Source: Apostichopus japonicus
Taxonomy: Eukaryota > Echinodermata > Holothuroidea > Aspidochirotida > Stichopodidae
Assembly: GCF_037975245.1 (NCBI RefSeq)
Contig: NC_092573.1
Location: 16,544,265 to 16,608,264 of the forward strand
Direction: 5' to 3'
Length of the DNA: 64,000 bases
Shown: piece after piece, positions 31,491-44,410 of the stretch
How the letters are laid out: each line of letters opens with the position of its first letter
Position numbering within the stretch: position 1 is the first letter of the stretch
Made by a program: the position numbers and the translations under genes
Notes under the pieces: generated by a model
Seen by the model: only the letters and a program-made list of their open reading frames with translations
What the model was told of the DNA's origin: nothing
Database searches by the model: none

Positions 31491-34235
31491 CTAAGTGTGA
31501 GTAGGGTATCTAAGCGTAGTAGGGTATCTAGGCCTGAGTAGGGTATCTTATCGTGAGTAGGACCCCTTAGCCTGAGTAGGGTATCTAAGCGTGAGTAGGG
31601 TATCTAACCCTGAGCAGTGTATCTAAGCCTGAGTAGGGTACAGTATCTAAGCCTGAGTAGGATATCTAAGGGTGAGTAGGGTATCTAAGCATGAGTTGGG
31701 TATCTAAGCTTGAATAGTTTATCTAAGCGTAAGTAGGGTATCTAAGCGTGAGTAGGGTATCTAGGCCTGAGCAGGGTATCTAAGCCGGATTACTGGGTAT
31801 CTACGCCTATGTAGGGTATCTAGGCCTGAGTAGGGTATCTAAGGGTGAGTAGGGTGAGTAGGGTATCTAAGTGTGAGGAGGGTACCTAAGCTTGAATAGG
31901 GTATCTAAGCGGGAGTAGGGTATCTAAGCAAAGTAGGGTATCTAGGCCTGAGCAGGGTATCTAAGCCAGAGTACTGGGTATCTAAGCCTATATAGGGTAT
32001 CTAAGTGTGAGAAGGGTATCTAAGGGTGAGTAGGGTATCTAAGCGTGAGTAGAGTTTAAGCTTGAATAGGGTATATAAGCCTGAGTAGGGTATTTAAGCC
32101 TCAGTAGGGTATCTAAGCTTGAATAGGGTATCTAAAAAAAGTGGGGTATCTAGGCCGGAGTAGGGTATCTAAGCCAGAATACTTGGGTATCTAAGCCTAT
32201 GAAGGGTATCTAAGTGTGAGTAGGGTATCTATGCGTAGTAGGGTATCTAAGCCTGAGTAGGGTATCTAAGAGTGAGTAGGGTATCTAAGCGTAGTTGGGA
32301 ATCTAGGCGTGAGTAGGGAATATAAGTCTGAGGAGGGTATCTAAGCGTGAGAAGGGTATCGAAGCCTTAGTAGGGTACATAATCTAAGCCTAAGTAGGGT
32401 ACAGTAACTAAGCTTGAGTAGGGTATCTAAGCCTCAGTAGGTATCTAGGCCTGAGTAAGGTATCTATAAGCCTAATGAGTAGGGTATCTAAGCCTATGTA
32501 GGGTATTTAAGCGTGAGTGGGTATCTAAGTCAGTGTAGGGTATCTAAGCCTTAGTAGGATTTTAGGACTGAATAGGTTATCTAAGCCTCATGAGAAGGGT
32601 ATCTAAGCCTATGTATGATATGTAGACGTGGGTAGGGTATCTAAGCGTGAGTAGGGTATCTAAACGTGAGTAGGTTATTTAAGTGTAGTATGGTATATAA
32701 GCCCGAGTAGGGTATCTAAGCGTGAGTAGGGTATCTAGGCCTGAGTAGGGTATCTAAGCCAGAGTACTGGGAATCTATGCCTATGTAGGATATCTAAGTG
32801 TGAGTAGGGTGACTTAGGGTGATTTAGGGTATCTGAGAGTGAGTAGGGTATCTAAGCGTGAGTAGGGTATCTAGGCCACAGTAGGGCATCAAGGCCTGAG
32901 TATTGGGTATCTAAGCCTTATAGGGTATCTTAGTGTTAGAAGGGTATCTAAGGGTGAGTATGGTATCTAAGCCTATGTAGGGTATCTAAGCGTAGTAGGG
33001 TAGCCAAATGTAGTAGGGTATATAAACCTGAGTAGGGTATCTAAGCTTACGTTGGGTATCTAAGCGTGAGTAGGGTATATATACCTGAGGGTATCTAAGC
33101 ATGAGTACGGTATCTAAGCGTGAGTAGGGTGCAGTATCTAAGCCTGAGTAGGGTACAGTATCTAAGCTTGAGTAGGGTATCTAAGCCTCGGTAGGTATCT
33201 AGGCCTGAGTAAGGTATCTATAAGCCTAATGAGTAGGTTATCTTAGCCTGAGTAGGGTATCTAAGGGTAGTAGGGTATCTAAGTGTAGGGTATGTAAGCC
33301 TGAGTAGGGTATCTAAGCTTGAGTGGGGTATCTAATCCTGAGTAGGGTATCTAAGCCTGAGTTGGGTATCAGAGGGTAGTAGGGTACCTAAGTGTAGTAG
33401 GGTATATAAGCCTGAGCAGGGTATCTAAGCGTGAGTAGGGTATCTAAGCCTGAGTAGGGTATCTAAGCCAGAGTACTGGGTATCTAAGCATATGTATATA
33501 AGCCTGAGTAGGGTATATAAGCGTGAATAGGGTATCTAAGCTTGAGGAGGGTATCTAAGCTTGAGTAGGGTATATAAGCTTGAGTAGGGTATCTAAGCCT
33601 GAGTAGGGTATCTAAGCCTGAGTAGGGTACAGTATATTAGCCTGTGTAGGGTATCTAAGGATCAGTAAGGTATCTAGGCCTGAGTAGGGTATCTTAGCCA
33701 GAATACTGGGTATCTAAGCCTATGCAGGGTATCTAAGGGTGAGTAGGGTATCTAAGCCTGAGTAGGGTACAGTATCTAAGCCTGAGTAGGGTATCTATGT
33801 GTGAGTAGGGTATCTAAGCGTGAGCAGGGTATCTAAGCGTGATTAGGGTATCTAAGCGTGAGAAGGGTATCTAAGCGTAGTAGGATATCTAAGCGTGAGT
33901 AGGGTATATAAGCGTGAGTAGGGTATATAAGCGTGAGTAGGGTATCTAAGCGTGAGTAGGGTATCTAAGCTTGAGTAGGGTATCTAAGCCTGAGTAGGGT
34001 ACGGTATCTAAGCTTGAGGAGGGTATCTAAGTTTGAGTAGGGTATCTAAGCGTGAGCAGGGTATCTAAGCGTGATTAGGGTATCTTAGCGTGAGAAGGGT
34101 ATCTAAGCGTAGTAGGATATCTAAGCGTGAGAAGGGTATATAAGCGTGAGTAGGGTATCTAAGCGTGAGTAGGGTATCTAAGCTTGAGTAGGGTATCTAA
34201 GCCTGAGTAGGGTACAGTATCTAAACGTGAGTAGG
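31490..34235 (+). repeat. 19-bp minisatellite, about 140 degenerate units
   Basis: The unit is gagtagggtatctaagcst, varying in the aagc/aggc and cct/cgt/ctt positions, with occasional tgggtatc, gtacagtatc and ctaatgagt variants. The array is 2.7 kb long. All frames are closed by TAG or TAA in the unit, so it is not coding. Copy 2 of the locus has only about 0.5 kb of it (40098-40590). Confidence 0.95.
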
Positions 34236-34600
34236 CGGAAGAAGTAGGCGGAAGAAGACCTACAAGACCCCTGGATAGGTGCGTTTTACAATGTGTTTAA
34301 TTTGTTTCTAACTGTTTTCCGTAGCGTTGTAATTTCAGATGTTATAGCAAGCAGATCGATTGAGATGCTGGACATCACTTGGAGACGGTCAAGCAGGACA
34401 GAAGATGGATACAAGAAGCAGACCAACGACGGAAGATTACTGACGGGACCCCTGGATAGGTGCGTTTTACAATGTTTGATATGTTTTAACTGTTTTCCTT
34501 AGCGTTGTAATTTCAGATGTTATAGCCAGCAGATCGATGGAGATGATGGATATCACTTGAAGACGGTGAAGATGAGGGGGGGGGGGGGCTTGAGTTAGTG
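34236..34600 (+). repeat. Two exon-like units after the minisatellite
   Basis: Units run from a ttgtaatttcag acceptor-like site through cagatcgatkgagatgctgg and ggaagattactgacggg to cctggatag|gtgcgt, a donor-like site. One unit is stop-free as VIASRSIEMLDITWRR, then KKQTNDGRLLTGPLDR. Related units occur at 40590-41400. Whether these are real exons is unknown. Confidence 0.5.
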
Positions 34601-37600
34601 GTTGGGTTTTGTATTTGGAATGTTTTTCTATCCTTCTTTTTCCAGATGCAGCAGAAGATGGATTAAGACGCAGGACGACGACAACATAAGAAAAAGGATG
34701 ATGACAATAGAAGGTGGATGCAGACAAAAAGAAGTGGAAAAAGACGCTGGATGATGCCACCAGAAGAAGAGGGGGGGGGGGGGGTTAGTGGGTGGGTATG
34801 TTTTTGATATGTTTTCACTGTTTTTCTATCCTTGTTTTTTCAGATGCAGAGGGTTATGTATTTGATACATTCTAATTGAATTGTTTTCTATTTCTTGTTT
34901 TTTCAGATGCAGAAGAAGATGGATTAAGACGCTGGACGATGCCACCAGAAGAAGAGGGGGTGTCCTTGGGTCAGTGGGTGGGCTATGTATTTGATTTGTT
35001 TTAACTGTTTTTCTATCCTTGTTTTTCAGATGCAGAAGAAGATGGATTAAGACGCTGGACGATGCCACCAGAAGAAGAATGGGGCGGGGGGGGGGGTGTC
35101 CCCGAGTTAGTGGGTGGGTTATGTATTTGATATGTTTTAACTGTTTATCTATCCTTGTTTTTTCAAATGCAGAAGCAGATGGAATAAGACACTGGACGAT
35201 CCTTGTTTTTTCAGATGCAGAGAGTTATGTATTTGATACGTTCTAATGTATTTGATATGTTTTAACTGTTATTCTGTCCTTGTTTTTTTCAGATGCAGAA
35301 GAAATGGATTGAGACGCTGGACGATGCCACCAGAAGAAGAGGGGGACGGGGAGGGTGTCCCTGGGTTAGTGGGTGGGCTATGTTTTTGATATGTTTTAAC
35401 TGTTTTTCTATCCTTGTTTATTTCAGATGCAGAAGAAGATGGATTAAGACGCTGGACGATGCCACCAGAAGAAGGGGAGGAGTGTCCCTGGGTAGGCTAT
35501 GTATTTGATATGTTTTAACTGTTTTTCTATTTGTTTTTTCAGATGCAGAAGAAGATGGATTAAGACGCTGGACGATGCCACCAGAAGAAGAAGGGGAGGG
35601 TGAGGGTCTCCCCGGGTTAGTGGGTGGGCTATGTATTTGATATGTTTTAACTGTTTTTCAATCCTTGTTTTTTCAGATGCAGAAGAAGATGGATTAAGAC
35701 GCTGGACGATGTCACCAGAAGAAGAGGGGGGCGGGTGTCACTGGGTTAGTGGGTGGACTATGTATTTGATATATTTTAACTGTTTTTCTATCCTTGTTTT
35801 TTCAGATGCAGAAGAAGATGGATTAAGACGCTGGACGATGCCACCAGAAGAAGAGGGGGCGGGTGTCCCCGGGTTAGTGGGTGGGCTATGTTTTTGATAT
35901 GTTTTAACTGTTTTTCTATCCTTGTTTTTTCAGATGCAGAAGTAGATGGGTTAAGACGCTAGAAGATGCCACCAGAAGAAGAGGGGGAAGGGGAGGGTGT
36001 CACTGGGTTAGTGGGTGGGCTATGTATTTGATATGTTTTAACTGTTTTTCTATCCTTGTTTTTTCACATGCAAAAGAAGATGGATTAAGATGCTGGACGA
36101 TGCCACCAGAAGAAGAGAGGGAGGGGGGTGTCCCTGGGTCAGTGGGTGGGATATATATTTGATATGTTTTAACTGTTTTTCTATCCTTGTTTTTTCAGAT
36201 GCAGAAGAAGATGGATTAAGTCTCTGGAAGATGCCACCAGAAGAAGAATGGGAGGGGGAGGGTTTCCCTGGGTTAGTGGGTGGGCTATGTATTTGATATG
36301 TTTTAACTGTTTTTTCTATCCTTGTTTTTTCAGATGCAGAAGAAGATGGATTAAGACCCTGAACGATGCCACCAGAAGAAGAAGAGGGGGGCTCCCTGAG
36401 CTTGTGGGGGGTCTTTGTATTTGATATGTTTTAACTGTTTTTCTATCCTTGTTTTTTCAGATGCAGAAGAAGATGGATTAAGACGCTGGACGATGTCACC
36501 AGAAGAGGGGGGTGTCCCTTGGTCAGTGGGTGGGCTATGTATTTGATATTTTAACTGTTTTTCTATCCTTGTTTTTACAGATACGGAGGGTAAGGTGTTT
36601 GATATGTTCTAATTGTTTTTCTATCCTTTTTTGCAGATGCAGAAGAAGATGGCTTAAGACGCAGGACGACGACAACATAAGAAGAAGAGGGGGGGGTGGG
36701 CTCCTTGGGTTAGTGGGTGGGCTATGTATTTGATATGTTTTATTTGTTTTTCTATCCTTGTTTTTACAGATACGGAGGGTAAGGTGTTTGATATGTTCTA
36801 ATTGTTTTTCTATCCTTTTTTTCAGATGCAGAAGGAGATGGATTAAGACGCAGGACGACGACAACATAAGAAGAAGAGGGGGGGTGGGCTCCTTGGGTTA
36901 GTGGGTGGGCTATGTATTTGATATGTTTTAACTGTTTTTCTATCCTTGTTTTTACAGATACGGAGGGTAAGGTGTTTGATATGTTCTAATTGTTTTTCTA
37001 TCCTTTTTTCAGATGCAGAAGAAGATGGATTAAGACGCAGGACGACGACAACATAAGAAGAAGAGGGGGGGGGTCTGGGCTCCTTGGGTTAGTGGGTGGG
37101 CTATGTATTTGATATGTTTTAACTGTTTCTCTATCTTTGTTTTTTCAGATGCGGAGGGTTAGGCAGTTGTTATGTTCTAATTGTTTTTCTATCCTTTTTT
37201 TCAGATGCAGAAGAAGATGGATTAAGACGCAGGACGACGACAACATAAGAAGAAGGATGATGACGATGGAAGGTGGATGCAGACAGAAGGAGGTGGATTA
37301 AGACGCTGGACGATGTCACAAAAAAGAAGAGGGGAAGGGGTGGGGTGTCCCTGGGTCAGTGGGTGGGCTATGTATTTGATATGTTTATCTGTTTTTTATC
37401 CTTGTTTTTTTCAGATGCAGAAGAAGATGGGTTAAGACGCAAGCGATGACAACATAAGAAAAAGGATGATGACGGTGGAAGGTGGATGGAGACAGAAGTA
37501 GGTGAAATAAGACGCTGGACGATGCCACCAGACGAAGAGGGGGTGGGGGAGTCCCTGGGTTAGTGTATGGACTATTTATTTGATATGTTTTAACTGTTTT

Positions 37601-37760
37601 TCTATCCTTGTTTTTTCAGACGCAGAAGAAGATGGATAAAGATGCAGGACGACGACAACATAAGATGAAGTTTGATGACAGTGGAAGGTGGATGCAGACA
37701 GAAGGATGTGGAATAAGACGCTGGAAGATGCAGGACGCTGGACGCTGGAGGTATGTTTCA
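34600..37760 (+). repeat. Tandem array of ~20 exon-like cassettes (123-190 bp)
   Basis: Each unit has tctatccttgttttttcag followed by atgcagaagaagatgg, then attaagacgctggacgatgc and caccagaagaagaggg, a G run, and a ggttagtgggtggg donor-like site, then atttgatatgttttaactg. Starts are near 34643, 34906, 35029, 35167, 35293, 35427, 35542, 35677, 35807, 35934, 36067, 36199, 36333, 36461, 36637, 36823, 37011, 37205, 37414 and 37620. Read from the acceptor, many units encode DAEEDGLRRWTMPPEEE. Later units carry an extra tacggagggtaaggtgtt block. Some units have stops or frame changes, mainly from G-run length. Confidence 0.85.
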
Positions 37761-38344
37761 ACTGTTTTCTATCCTCAGTCCGAAATTGTGCCAATTTAAG
37801 TCATTGAAAAATATTGTACCTTAGACAGACATAAGTGTGATGGTCACATCTTAATTGACTCCTCAGTAATGACAGTGATTAATAGTCAATAAATTCACTT
37901 GCTTTCCTCACAACAGACTGCCGAAGTACTGCCTCTTTCACAGCAAATCCATGAAACAATGATTTGTAAAACAGTGTGCTCCACACAATAAGCAAAAAAT
38001 AAACAATATCGTTATAAATCAATATGTGCTTTACCTGGTCAATTAATGATATGTCATCCATGTCATAACAAAGCATATGGTGATGCTTATATTCAGTCCC
38101 ACCAAGGTTCACCCAGTTTGCATCAAACACTGCAGTGAGAACATGTGAACTTGGGATGAAAAGGCAAAAGTTTGATACCAAAGCCAAAAGTTTGAGACAG
38201 TAAGTGAGTGAACTAAAAGAGCCAATCCCCAGACAAGCAGTTACAATTTGACTTAGTAAATTTCAGTTTTGGCAAAGAACACTCAAACTGTCTGATCAAA
38301 ATTTTGAGACAAAAAGTCTAAATTTGAGCATTTATTTTCGCTAG
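37761..38344. other. No gene recognised
   Basis: Unique-looking AT-rich sequence between the cassette array and a LINE fragment. A 102-codon open stretch on - (37879-38187) matches nothing I know. Confidence 0.35.
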
Positions 38345-38990
38345 GTCGATCCTAAATTTGGCCACTAGTAGTAGTAGTAGTAGTAAGTTGAGTCTCGTCT
38401 ATCCGAGATGCTCAGTGATCAACATCCGCCACGTATCACGATCTTGTGAAGGGTTTATTACTTCCTCGAAATTGTTAATGTTAACGTTCTCAAATTGCGA
38501 CTTTATTTTTCCAGGTAGTCACGGGCCTAAAATTCCTACTGGTTTAGCAGTATGTCTTAAGGTTTCTCTTAAAGCAACCTTTGCTGGAGCGTCCTCCTGG
38601 AGTCTTGCAAGATGACCGAAAAATCTCAATCTTCTATGTGCGACTATAGATGACCAAGGTGTTTGGTTGGTTTCATTGTAGAGCTCATCGTTTGATAACC
38701 AATTGTTATTGGTCCATCTAATGTTGAGAATATTACGAAGTAGTCTCCTTTGGAAAGTGTCAATTTTGCGATCAAGATCCTTCGTTGTGCCCCACAGATC
38801 GCAATTATACAAGAATATACTCTTTAATAAAGCCTTGAAAATCCTAAGCTTAATGTTTCGGCTTATGTTTTTGCTGTTGAAAATACTTGACAGTGTGTTG
38901 AAAGCACCGTTGGTTATACCAATTCTTCGGTTAATATCTTCTTCGGTCCTCCCAGCAAGCTTCCAACATATTTACACTTCTTCTCTTGCA
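38345..38990 (-). pseudogene. 5'-truncated LINE: reverse-transcriptase C-terminal part
   Basis: On - the order is KYVGSL, GRTEEDINRRIGITNGAF, SSIFNSKNISRNIKLRIFK, YNCDLWGTTKDLDRKIDTFQ, RRLLRNILNIRW, PWSSIVAHRRLRFFGHLARL. This is the standard post-RT 'thumb/linker' block of non-LTR elements (LYxxxLW...FxRRxLRxIL-x-I-x-W...RRRLRxxGHxxR). At least one frameshift separates the first part from the rest. The 3' end on - runs into an (ACT)n microsatellite (38365-38385), as in several LINE families. Confidence 0.75.
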
Positions 38991-39639
38991 GGTAAACGAC
39001 TAACGTACTGAACCACTTATAATACAAGTGGTAGGCTATAGTATAGGTTACTACAACGTGACCAATAGGTCAGAAAAGTTGAAATTCGAAAAATGCACTC
39101 ATCTAAATCACTGGAAATAATAAATCCAAACTGTTTTAAACACTAGATCTAAACACTAGAATAAACCTTGATACTAGAGTGAACGCGACAGGAGGTGTTC
39201 ACTAAAATGAGCAAAAAACAAGCAAATTTCCGAAGAAAGATGATGCTGACAACACGCCACTGATGTCTTCCGAAAATACCGTCTTACTAAAAAGATTGCT
39301 AAAAGATTGCTTCACTGAAAAGTATGCAAAGTTCTATTTGGGCATGTGAGGATCCAAGATTTTAAGGATCCAAGATTTTTTCTTTCTTGACAGCACACAA
39401 AAAAATTCTGTAACGAGAACATACCAACTAGCCTACTTGAAATGTGTGGCAGTCATAAATTGTTACTGCCACACTCCAATTCTCCAAATATCATCATGGG
39501 TTGACCATCTAAATGTTTCATCAGCACTTACATACTTACAAAAAGTGTCAATTAATCCATGTTCATAGACATGTTAAAGTTCTAAACATTTTATTGCAAA
39601 CAAAAGGCAACCTCAATGTGTTAGGTTTATTAGACTGTT
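38991..39639. other. No gene recognised
   Basis: AT-rich interval separating the LINE fragment from the second copy of the duplicated locus. Confidence 0.35.
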
Positions 39640-40590
39640 CAGTCTTGCAAATTAATAGCAAGTTTGAACATCTCAAAAGTAATATTTCTATTCAGTCAAG
39701 ATGTCAATGTATGCTGTTTCTTGAGTTGTTCCCTGCTATATCCAAAGTTTTTGGGAGCAATGTAAATTCAGATATCATCAATAAATACAAAACAATTTCA
39801 TAAAGATGTTACAAAAGGAGGTTGCCAAAACTTGCTACTTGGAGCGAATGTATTGCAAAGTTTCATATTTGGGATATACTCGAAATAATATTCCAAAATT
39901 CTACTGGTATTCTTCTAGAACGATGACAATGCGAATGAGGACATAGACGGCAGATCGATGGAAGAACGAGAGGAACCAGGTTTATATACTTTTTATACTT
40001 TTATATTTTCTTCTCCCCCCCCCTCCTCCTCCTGTCCCGTCCCATCACCTCCCATTGCCTCCCCTCTCCCCTCCCCTCACCACCTACCCCACCCACTAAG
40101 TGTGAGTAGGGTATCTAAGCGTAGTAGGGTATCTAGGCCTGAGTAGGGTATCTAAGCGTGAGTAGGGTATCTTAGCCTGAGTAGGGTATCTAAGCATGAG
40201 TAGGGTATCTAAGCGTATGTAGGGTATCTAAGAATGAGTAGGGTATCTAAGCATGAGTAGGGTATCTAAGAGCGAGTAGGGTATCTATGAGTACATGGGT
40301 TTCTAAGCATGAGTAGGGTATCTAAGCATGATTAGGGTATCTAAGCGTGAGTAGGGTATCTAAGCATGATTAGGGTATCTAAGCGTGAGTAGGGTATCTA
40401 ACCCTGAGTAGGGTATCTAACCCTGAGTAGGGTATCTAAGCCTGAGTAGGGTACAGTATCTAAGCCTGAGTAGGGTACAGTATCTAAACCTGAGTAGGGT
40501 ATTTAAGTGTTAGTATGGTATCTAAGGTTGAGTATGGTATCTAAGCGTGAGTAGGGTATCTAAGCCAGAGTACTGGGTATCTAAGCTTTC
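39640..40590 (+). repeat. Segmental duplication copy 2 with short 19-bp minisatellite
   Basis: 39640-40097 matches 31060-31490. An exon-like segment after ttcttctag (39919) reads NDDNANEDIDGRSMEEREEP and ends in cag|gttta. 40098-40590 carries about 25 units of gagtagggtatctaagc. The shorter array shows large copy-number change since duplication. Confidence 0.8.
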
Positions 40591-41400
40591 AGATGTGATA
40601 GCAGGCAGATCGATGGAGACGCTGGACGGCACATGAGACGGTGGAACAGGACAGAAGATGGATGAAAAAGCAGAACAACGTCGGAAGAAGAACAACGGGA
40701 CCCCTGGTTAGGTGCGTTTTACAATGTGTTTGATATGTTTTAACTGTTTTCCTTAGCTTGGTAATTTCATATGTTATAGCAAGCAGATCGATGGAGACGC
40801 TGGACATCACTTGGAGACGGTGGAACAGGACAGAAGATGGATGAAGAAGTAGAACAACAGCAGAAGAAGAATGACGGGACCCCTGGATAGGTGCGTTTTA
40901 TAATAATTGATATGTTTTAACTTTTTTCCCTAGCCTTTTCCTTTCAGATTTGACAGAGGGCAGACCGATGGAGAAGCTGGACGGCACTTGGAGACGATGG
41001 AACAGGACACAAGATGGAAGAAGAAGCAGAACATCGACGGAAGAAGACTGACGGGACCCCTGGGTTTCACAATGTGTTTGATATGTTTTAACTGTTTCTT
41101 TTGCTTTGTGCTTTCAGATCTGAAGGAGGAATGAGATGGATGAATAAGCGGGAGGACTATGACGCCCTAAAAAGACAGACAGGGGATCCCGGGTGGGTGG
41201 GTGAATTTTGTAATATATTTGATATGTTTTAACTGTTTGTCTTATCTTCTTTCTTACAGATTTAATAGCAGGCAGATGGATGAAGACACTGAATGGTACT
41301 TCTAGACGGTGGATGAGGACAGGAGATCGATCAAGAAACAGACAACGACAGAAGAAGACAGACGGGACCCCTGGATGTTGTCTTGTGGCAGCAAAAGGGT
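40590..41400 (+). repeat. Four exon-like units (copy 2 of the locus)
   Basis: Units start at ctttcag sites near 40590, 40768, 40948, 41118 and 41260 and carry agcagatcgatggagacgct, tggaacaggacagaagatgg and gacgggacccctgg, followed by gtttgatatgttttaactg. They match 34236-34600. Frames are interrupted in several units. Confidence 0.6.
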
Positions 41401-41684
41401 GGATTAACACCGTTACACTGCTACCTCTTCTGGGTTGCTAGGCAACTATCTTGTTCGTCCTGGAAATTAGCCCTCACAGGAAGTTCGGTCTGTATTGTAT
41501 ATATTTTAGAAAGAAAGGAGGTTTGTGAGGGGTATTAGGAGTTTTCTATGAGTATCTGAGGAAAGCAGTTGCAAAAGAGGAGAAATATAGTTTTAATGAC
41601 CGGAGAGTTTGTTTTAAACCTGAATTTACATAGTAGAAGTTACTGTAGTCCTTATTATTTTACGGAAGGCGTGTTATTCAACTG
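41401..41684. other. No gene recognised
   Basis: Flank of the duplicated locus; nothing supportable. Confidence 0.3.
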
Positions 41685-41880
41685 ACATATTGGGACACTA
41701 TTTGTTATAAAGGATAACATTTTACTATAAAGGATATTCCGGGACACTATTTGTTACAAAGGATATTAATTTGTTATAAAGGATATTCCAGGACACTATT
41801 TGTTATAAAGGACATTATTTTACTGTAAAGGATATCCTGGGACAATATTTCTTATACATTAAAGGATACTGTTTTGTAGG
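41685..41880 (+). repeat. Short tandem repeat of gggacactatttgttataaagga
   Basis: Four imperfect copies of a unit built from ggacactatttgttayaaag, gatattcc and ttactataaagga, with a period of roughly 59 bp. Confidence 0.75.
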
Positions 41881-44149
41881 AGACATTCATGATACCTTTT
41901 ATTGTATTATGTTCAACTATACTGATGTCGAGGGAGATCTGATGTCGTGGAAGATCTGATTTCGTGGAATACTTGATGTCACCAGCCGGCCAACCCACCA
42001 GAATCAACTTTTAAATTAAGTGTATTTACTTTAACTTTTGGGTGCGCACCTCACGACTGTAAGTTATTTTATTTCATTCTTTGACTGGGCCCAGATCAGC
42101 CGTATATTGTTTGTTATTGATAATTATAATTTCTTTTGATCCAATCCAGTTGATTTTTCTATTTTTGGCATGTCTTGCTCTGTGTTTGGTCTTCACCCTA
42201 AACCCAGAGTTCTCTGATCAAAAACAAACATTATTTTCAGTGGCGTACAACCTTACATGTACAGTGAAGTTATCATTCGCATTTTAGGACCTAAGTTTTG
42301 TTTTATTTGAGTACCAGTGTAGCTTGTGGGGTACAAAACATATATATATATGATACAAATATACCTTAATGCAGGGGTTGGCAACCATTTTGAATGAATG
42401 GCCCAGATATAAGGAGTGAACAATTGACTGGGCCGCACCTAACCAACGACCTGCTGTTGATTTCAAAACTTTGATTCCGAGAACTTTCAAGCAATAGGTT
42501 TGTGTACTTAATCTGTTTATATGAGCACCAGTGTAGCTTGTGGGGTACAGAACTTAAATGTGATACAAATATATCCTGTAAATTCTGAATGCCTGTGCAG
42601 TCATTTAGAGCCTCTGCCAAGTAGATGGCGGTAGACCTCTGCTTGTATTACATACGCCTCTATTTCACACAGAGATTATGTTTCACACATGTATGACACA
42701 GTGTGATACTACAATGAGTTCCTGTGTCAAAATTTGTGGGACAGTGACCATCAGTGTACCACAAGTGGTGTTGCTGAGCCTCTGTCCTAAAACGGTATGC
42801 AATGCTCCACTTTTTAACCCCACATATAAACTAAGAGAAGTTATTAGTTAATATATACAGTATAGAACATTTGTAACCGTATATGCATATGATGGTCATG
42901 GATGACGCAACTTCTCGTCGATGTATAGGCCTATTCAGAGAGAAATGTATGTTTTTGATAATTCGAGGGCACGCTATAACCATTGCACCACGACTATTTA
43001 TCTAATTTTGATCGTCAACATATAAGTAAATACAGTGCTTGATATAGCGCTATTCCAAATATGATCACATAGCGCTTAACAACAATAGAAAACAACAACA
43101 CATTGTCAAATACATGGCAGAAAATGAATACACAGTACAAATACACACATTACTTGCGAAATTATTTTCTCTACTGAACAACATATTGTTCAAATCGGAC
43201 AGTAGTGGGGGAGGGGCGGCATATTCCCTCAGCCTGGTTTTGTGAGAAACATTTCATAATTTAGAAGTGCCCGCGCCTATAGGCGTTTACCCGGGTATAC
43301 CCGAGTCACTAAACCTGGGGGCATTTGGATATTGTACCCCCACCCTTGAGAAAGTGGGGGACGTGTCCCCCTGCCCCCATCATGAAGCCCCTGATCATTA
43401 GGGCCGGAGCACGTACTGCACTGGTTGATAAGAAGCTATAAACATTGTACAAAAATACAGAAATAAGTACTTACACGTACCATCATCTACGATTCAACGA
43501 CACGTATATATACGTGCTTGCAATGTATGGAAACATATGGTGGAGAAGCGGTACGAGCTGCATGTCATTCCAAGTATGAATTTGAAGAAAGACGGTCGTG
43601 TTATATCAGAAACAATATAAAACTAACGAGTCATCAACATCTAAAGGGTAGTCCTGTAGTAACTTTCTTTTGGAATGTCACCAAAGATATTAATAAAAGT
43701 GACGTCACTATAACATTTCCGATGATCCTGGGAGGGGCTCATGGCCCTTGCCACCTCTTCTGAAACTTTTAAATTTTATATAGCTACAAACGAAAAATTA
43801 CTCAAATATATCTAAAAATATAGTGAGAAAATGCGTCCAATCACCCCCTTCAGTAGTTTCCTTGAGGCTTTACTTTGACCTATTTTTCTTGTTCCATGGT
43901 AGAAATGTTGTTACATATCTTGTCTCCCCAGCCCTCTTCCAAAAAAGGCTGCATCATCCTCACTGACTATGTTTGTTTCGGATACCACATGAAAAATAGT
44001 GCAGAGAAACGTCTAAACATAATGAGAATGCAAAATGCATTGAGGTTTCGATGACTTCAATGCACTAGACTTATGCTTGTTAGTTTAACCAGAACTAGCT
44101 GTTGCAATAGCACTATGGCATGATAAACACAGGTCAGTCTACTATACGT
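41881..44149. other. No gene; tandem and hAT-like fragments
   Basis: accagtgtagcttgtggggt occurs at 42313 and 42529. Between them is a CAGGGGTTGGCAACCATT segment (42373) resembling hAT ends. 43195-43390 has facing G and C runs typical of the window's small transposons. No exon is supported; a 43518-43763 + open stretch is unrecognised. Confidence 0.4.
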
Positions 44150-44410
44150 GGCTATACGCACCTCCACCAAAAACAATAGGGGTATTGTACTCAATGTTAT
44201 GAATCCACACACCAAGTATTAGAGGTATCCACGATTTTCATCTCAATATGGCAAATCCATATACCATGTATGAACAGTATCCGTGATTTCTACCATGAGA
44301 TATCATGTTTTGAAGGTTTTGAGGCCTCGACAAATATTTTTCAAAGTGCTCGCTATTTGGCGACCGTGATTAAACATCTACTTGCCAAATTCCACTCGCC
44401 AGTAGGCCTT
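44150..44410 (+). repeat. Dispersed tgacctcc-type repeat, degraded copy
   Basis: cacctccaccaaaaacaata then ggggtattgtactcaatgtt and gagatatcatgttttgaagg match the units at 47260-47830. Confidence 0.65.

Noticed and set aside
31490-34235. TAGGG-containing repeat as interstitial telomere
   Set aside because: The unit is 19 bp (gagtagggtatctaagc...), not TTAGGG, and is a minisatellite.
31490-34235. CRISPR-like direct repeat array
   Set aside because: No unique spacers; units are contiguous and the genome is animal.
42373-42600. Complete hAT element from CAGGGGTTGGCAACC
   Set aside because: Only a left-end-like sequence is visible; no right end or TSD was found.
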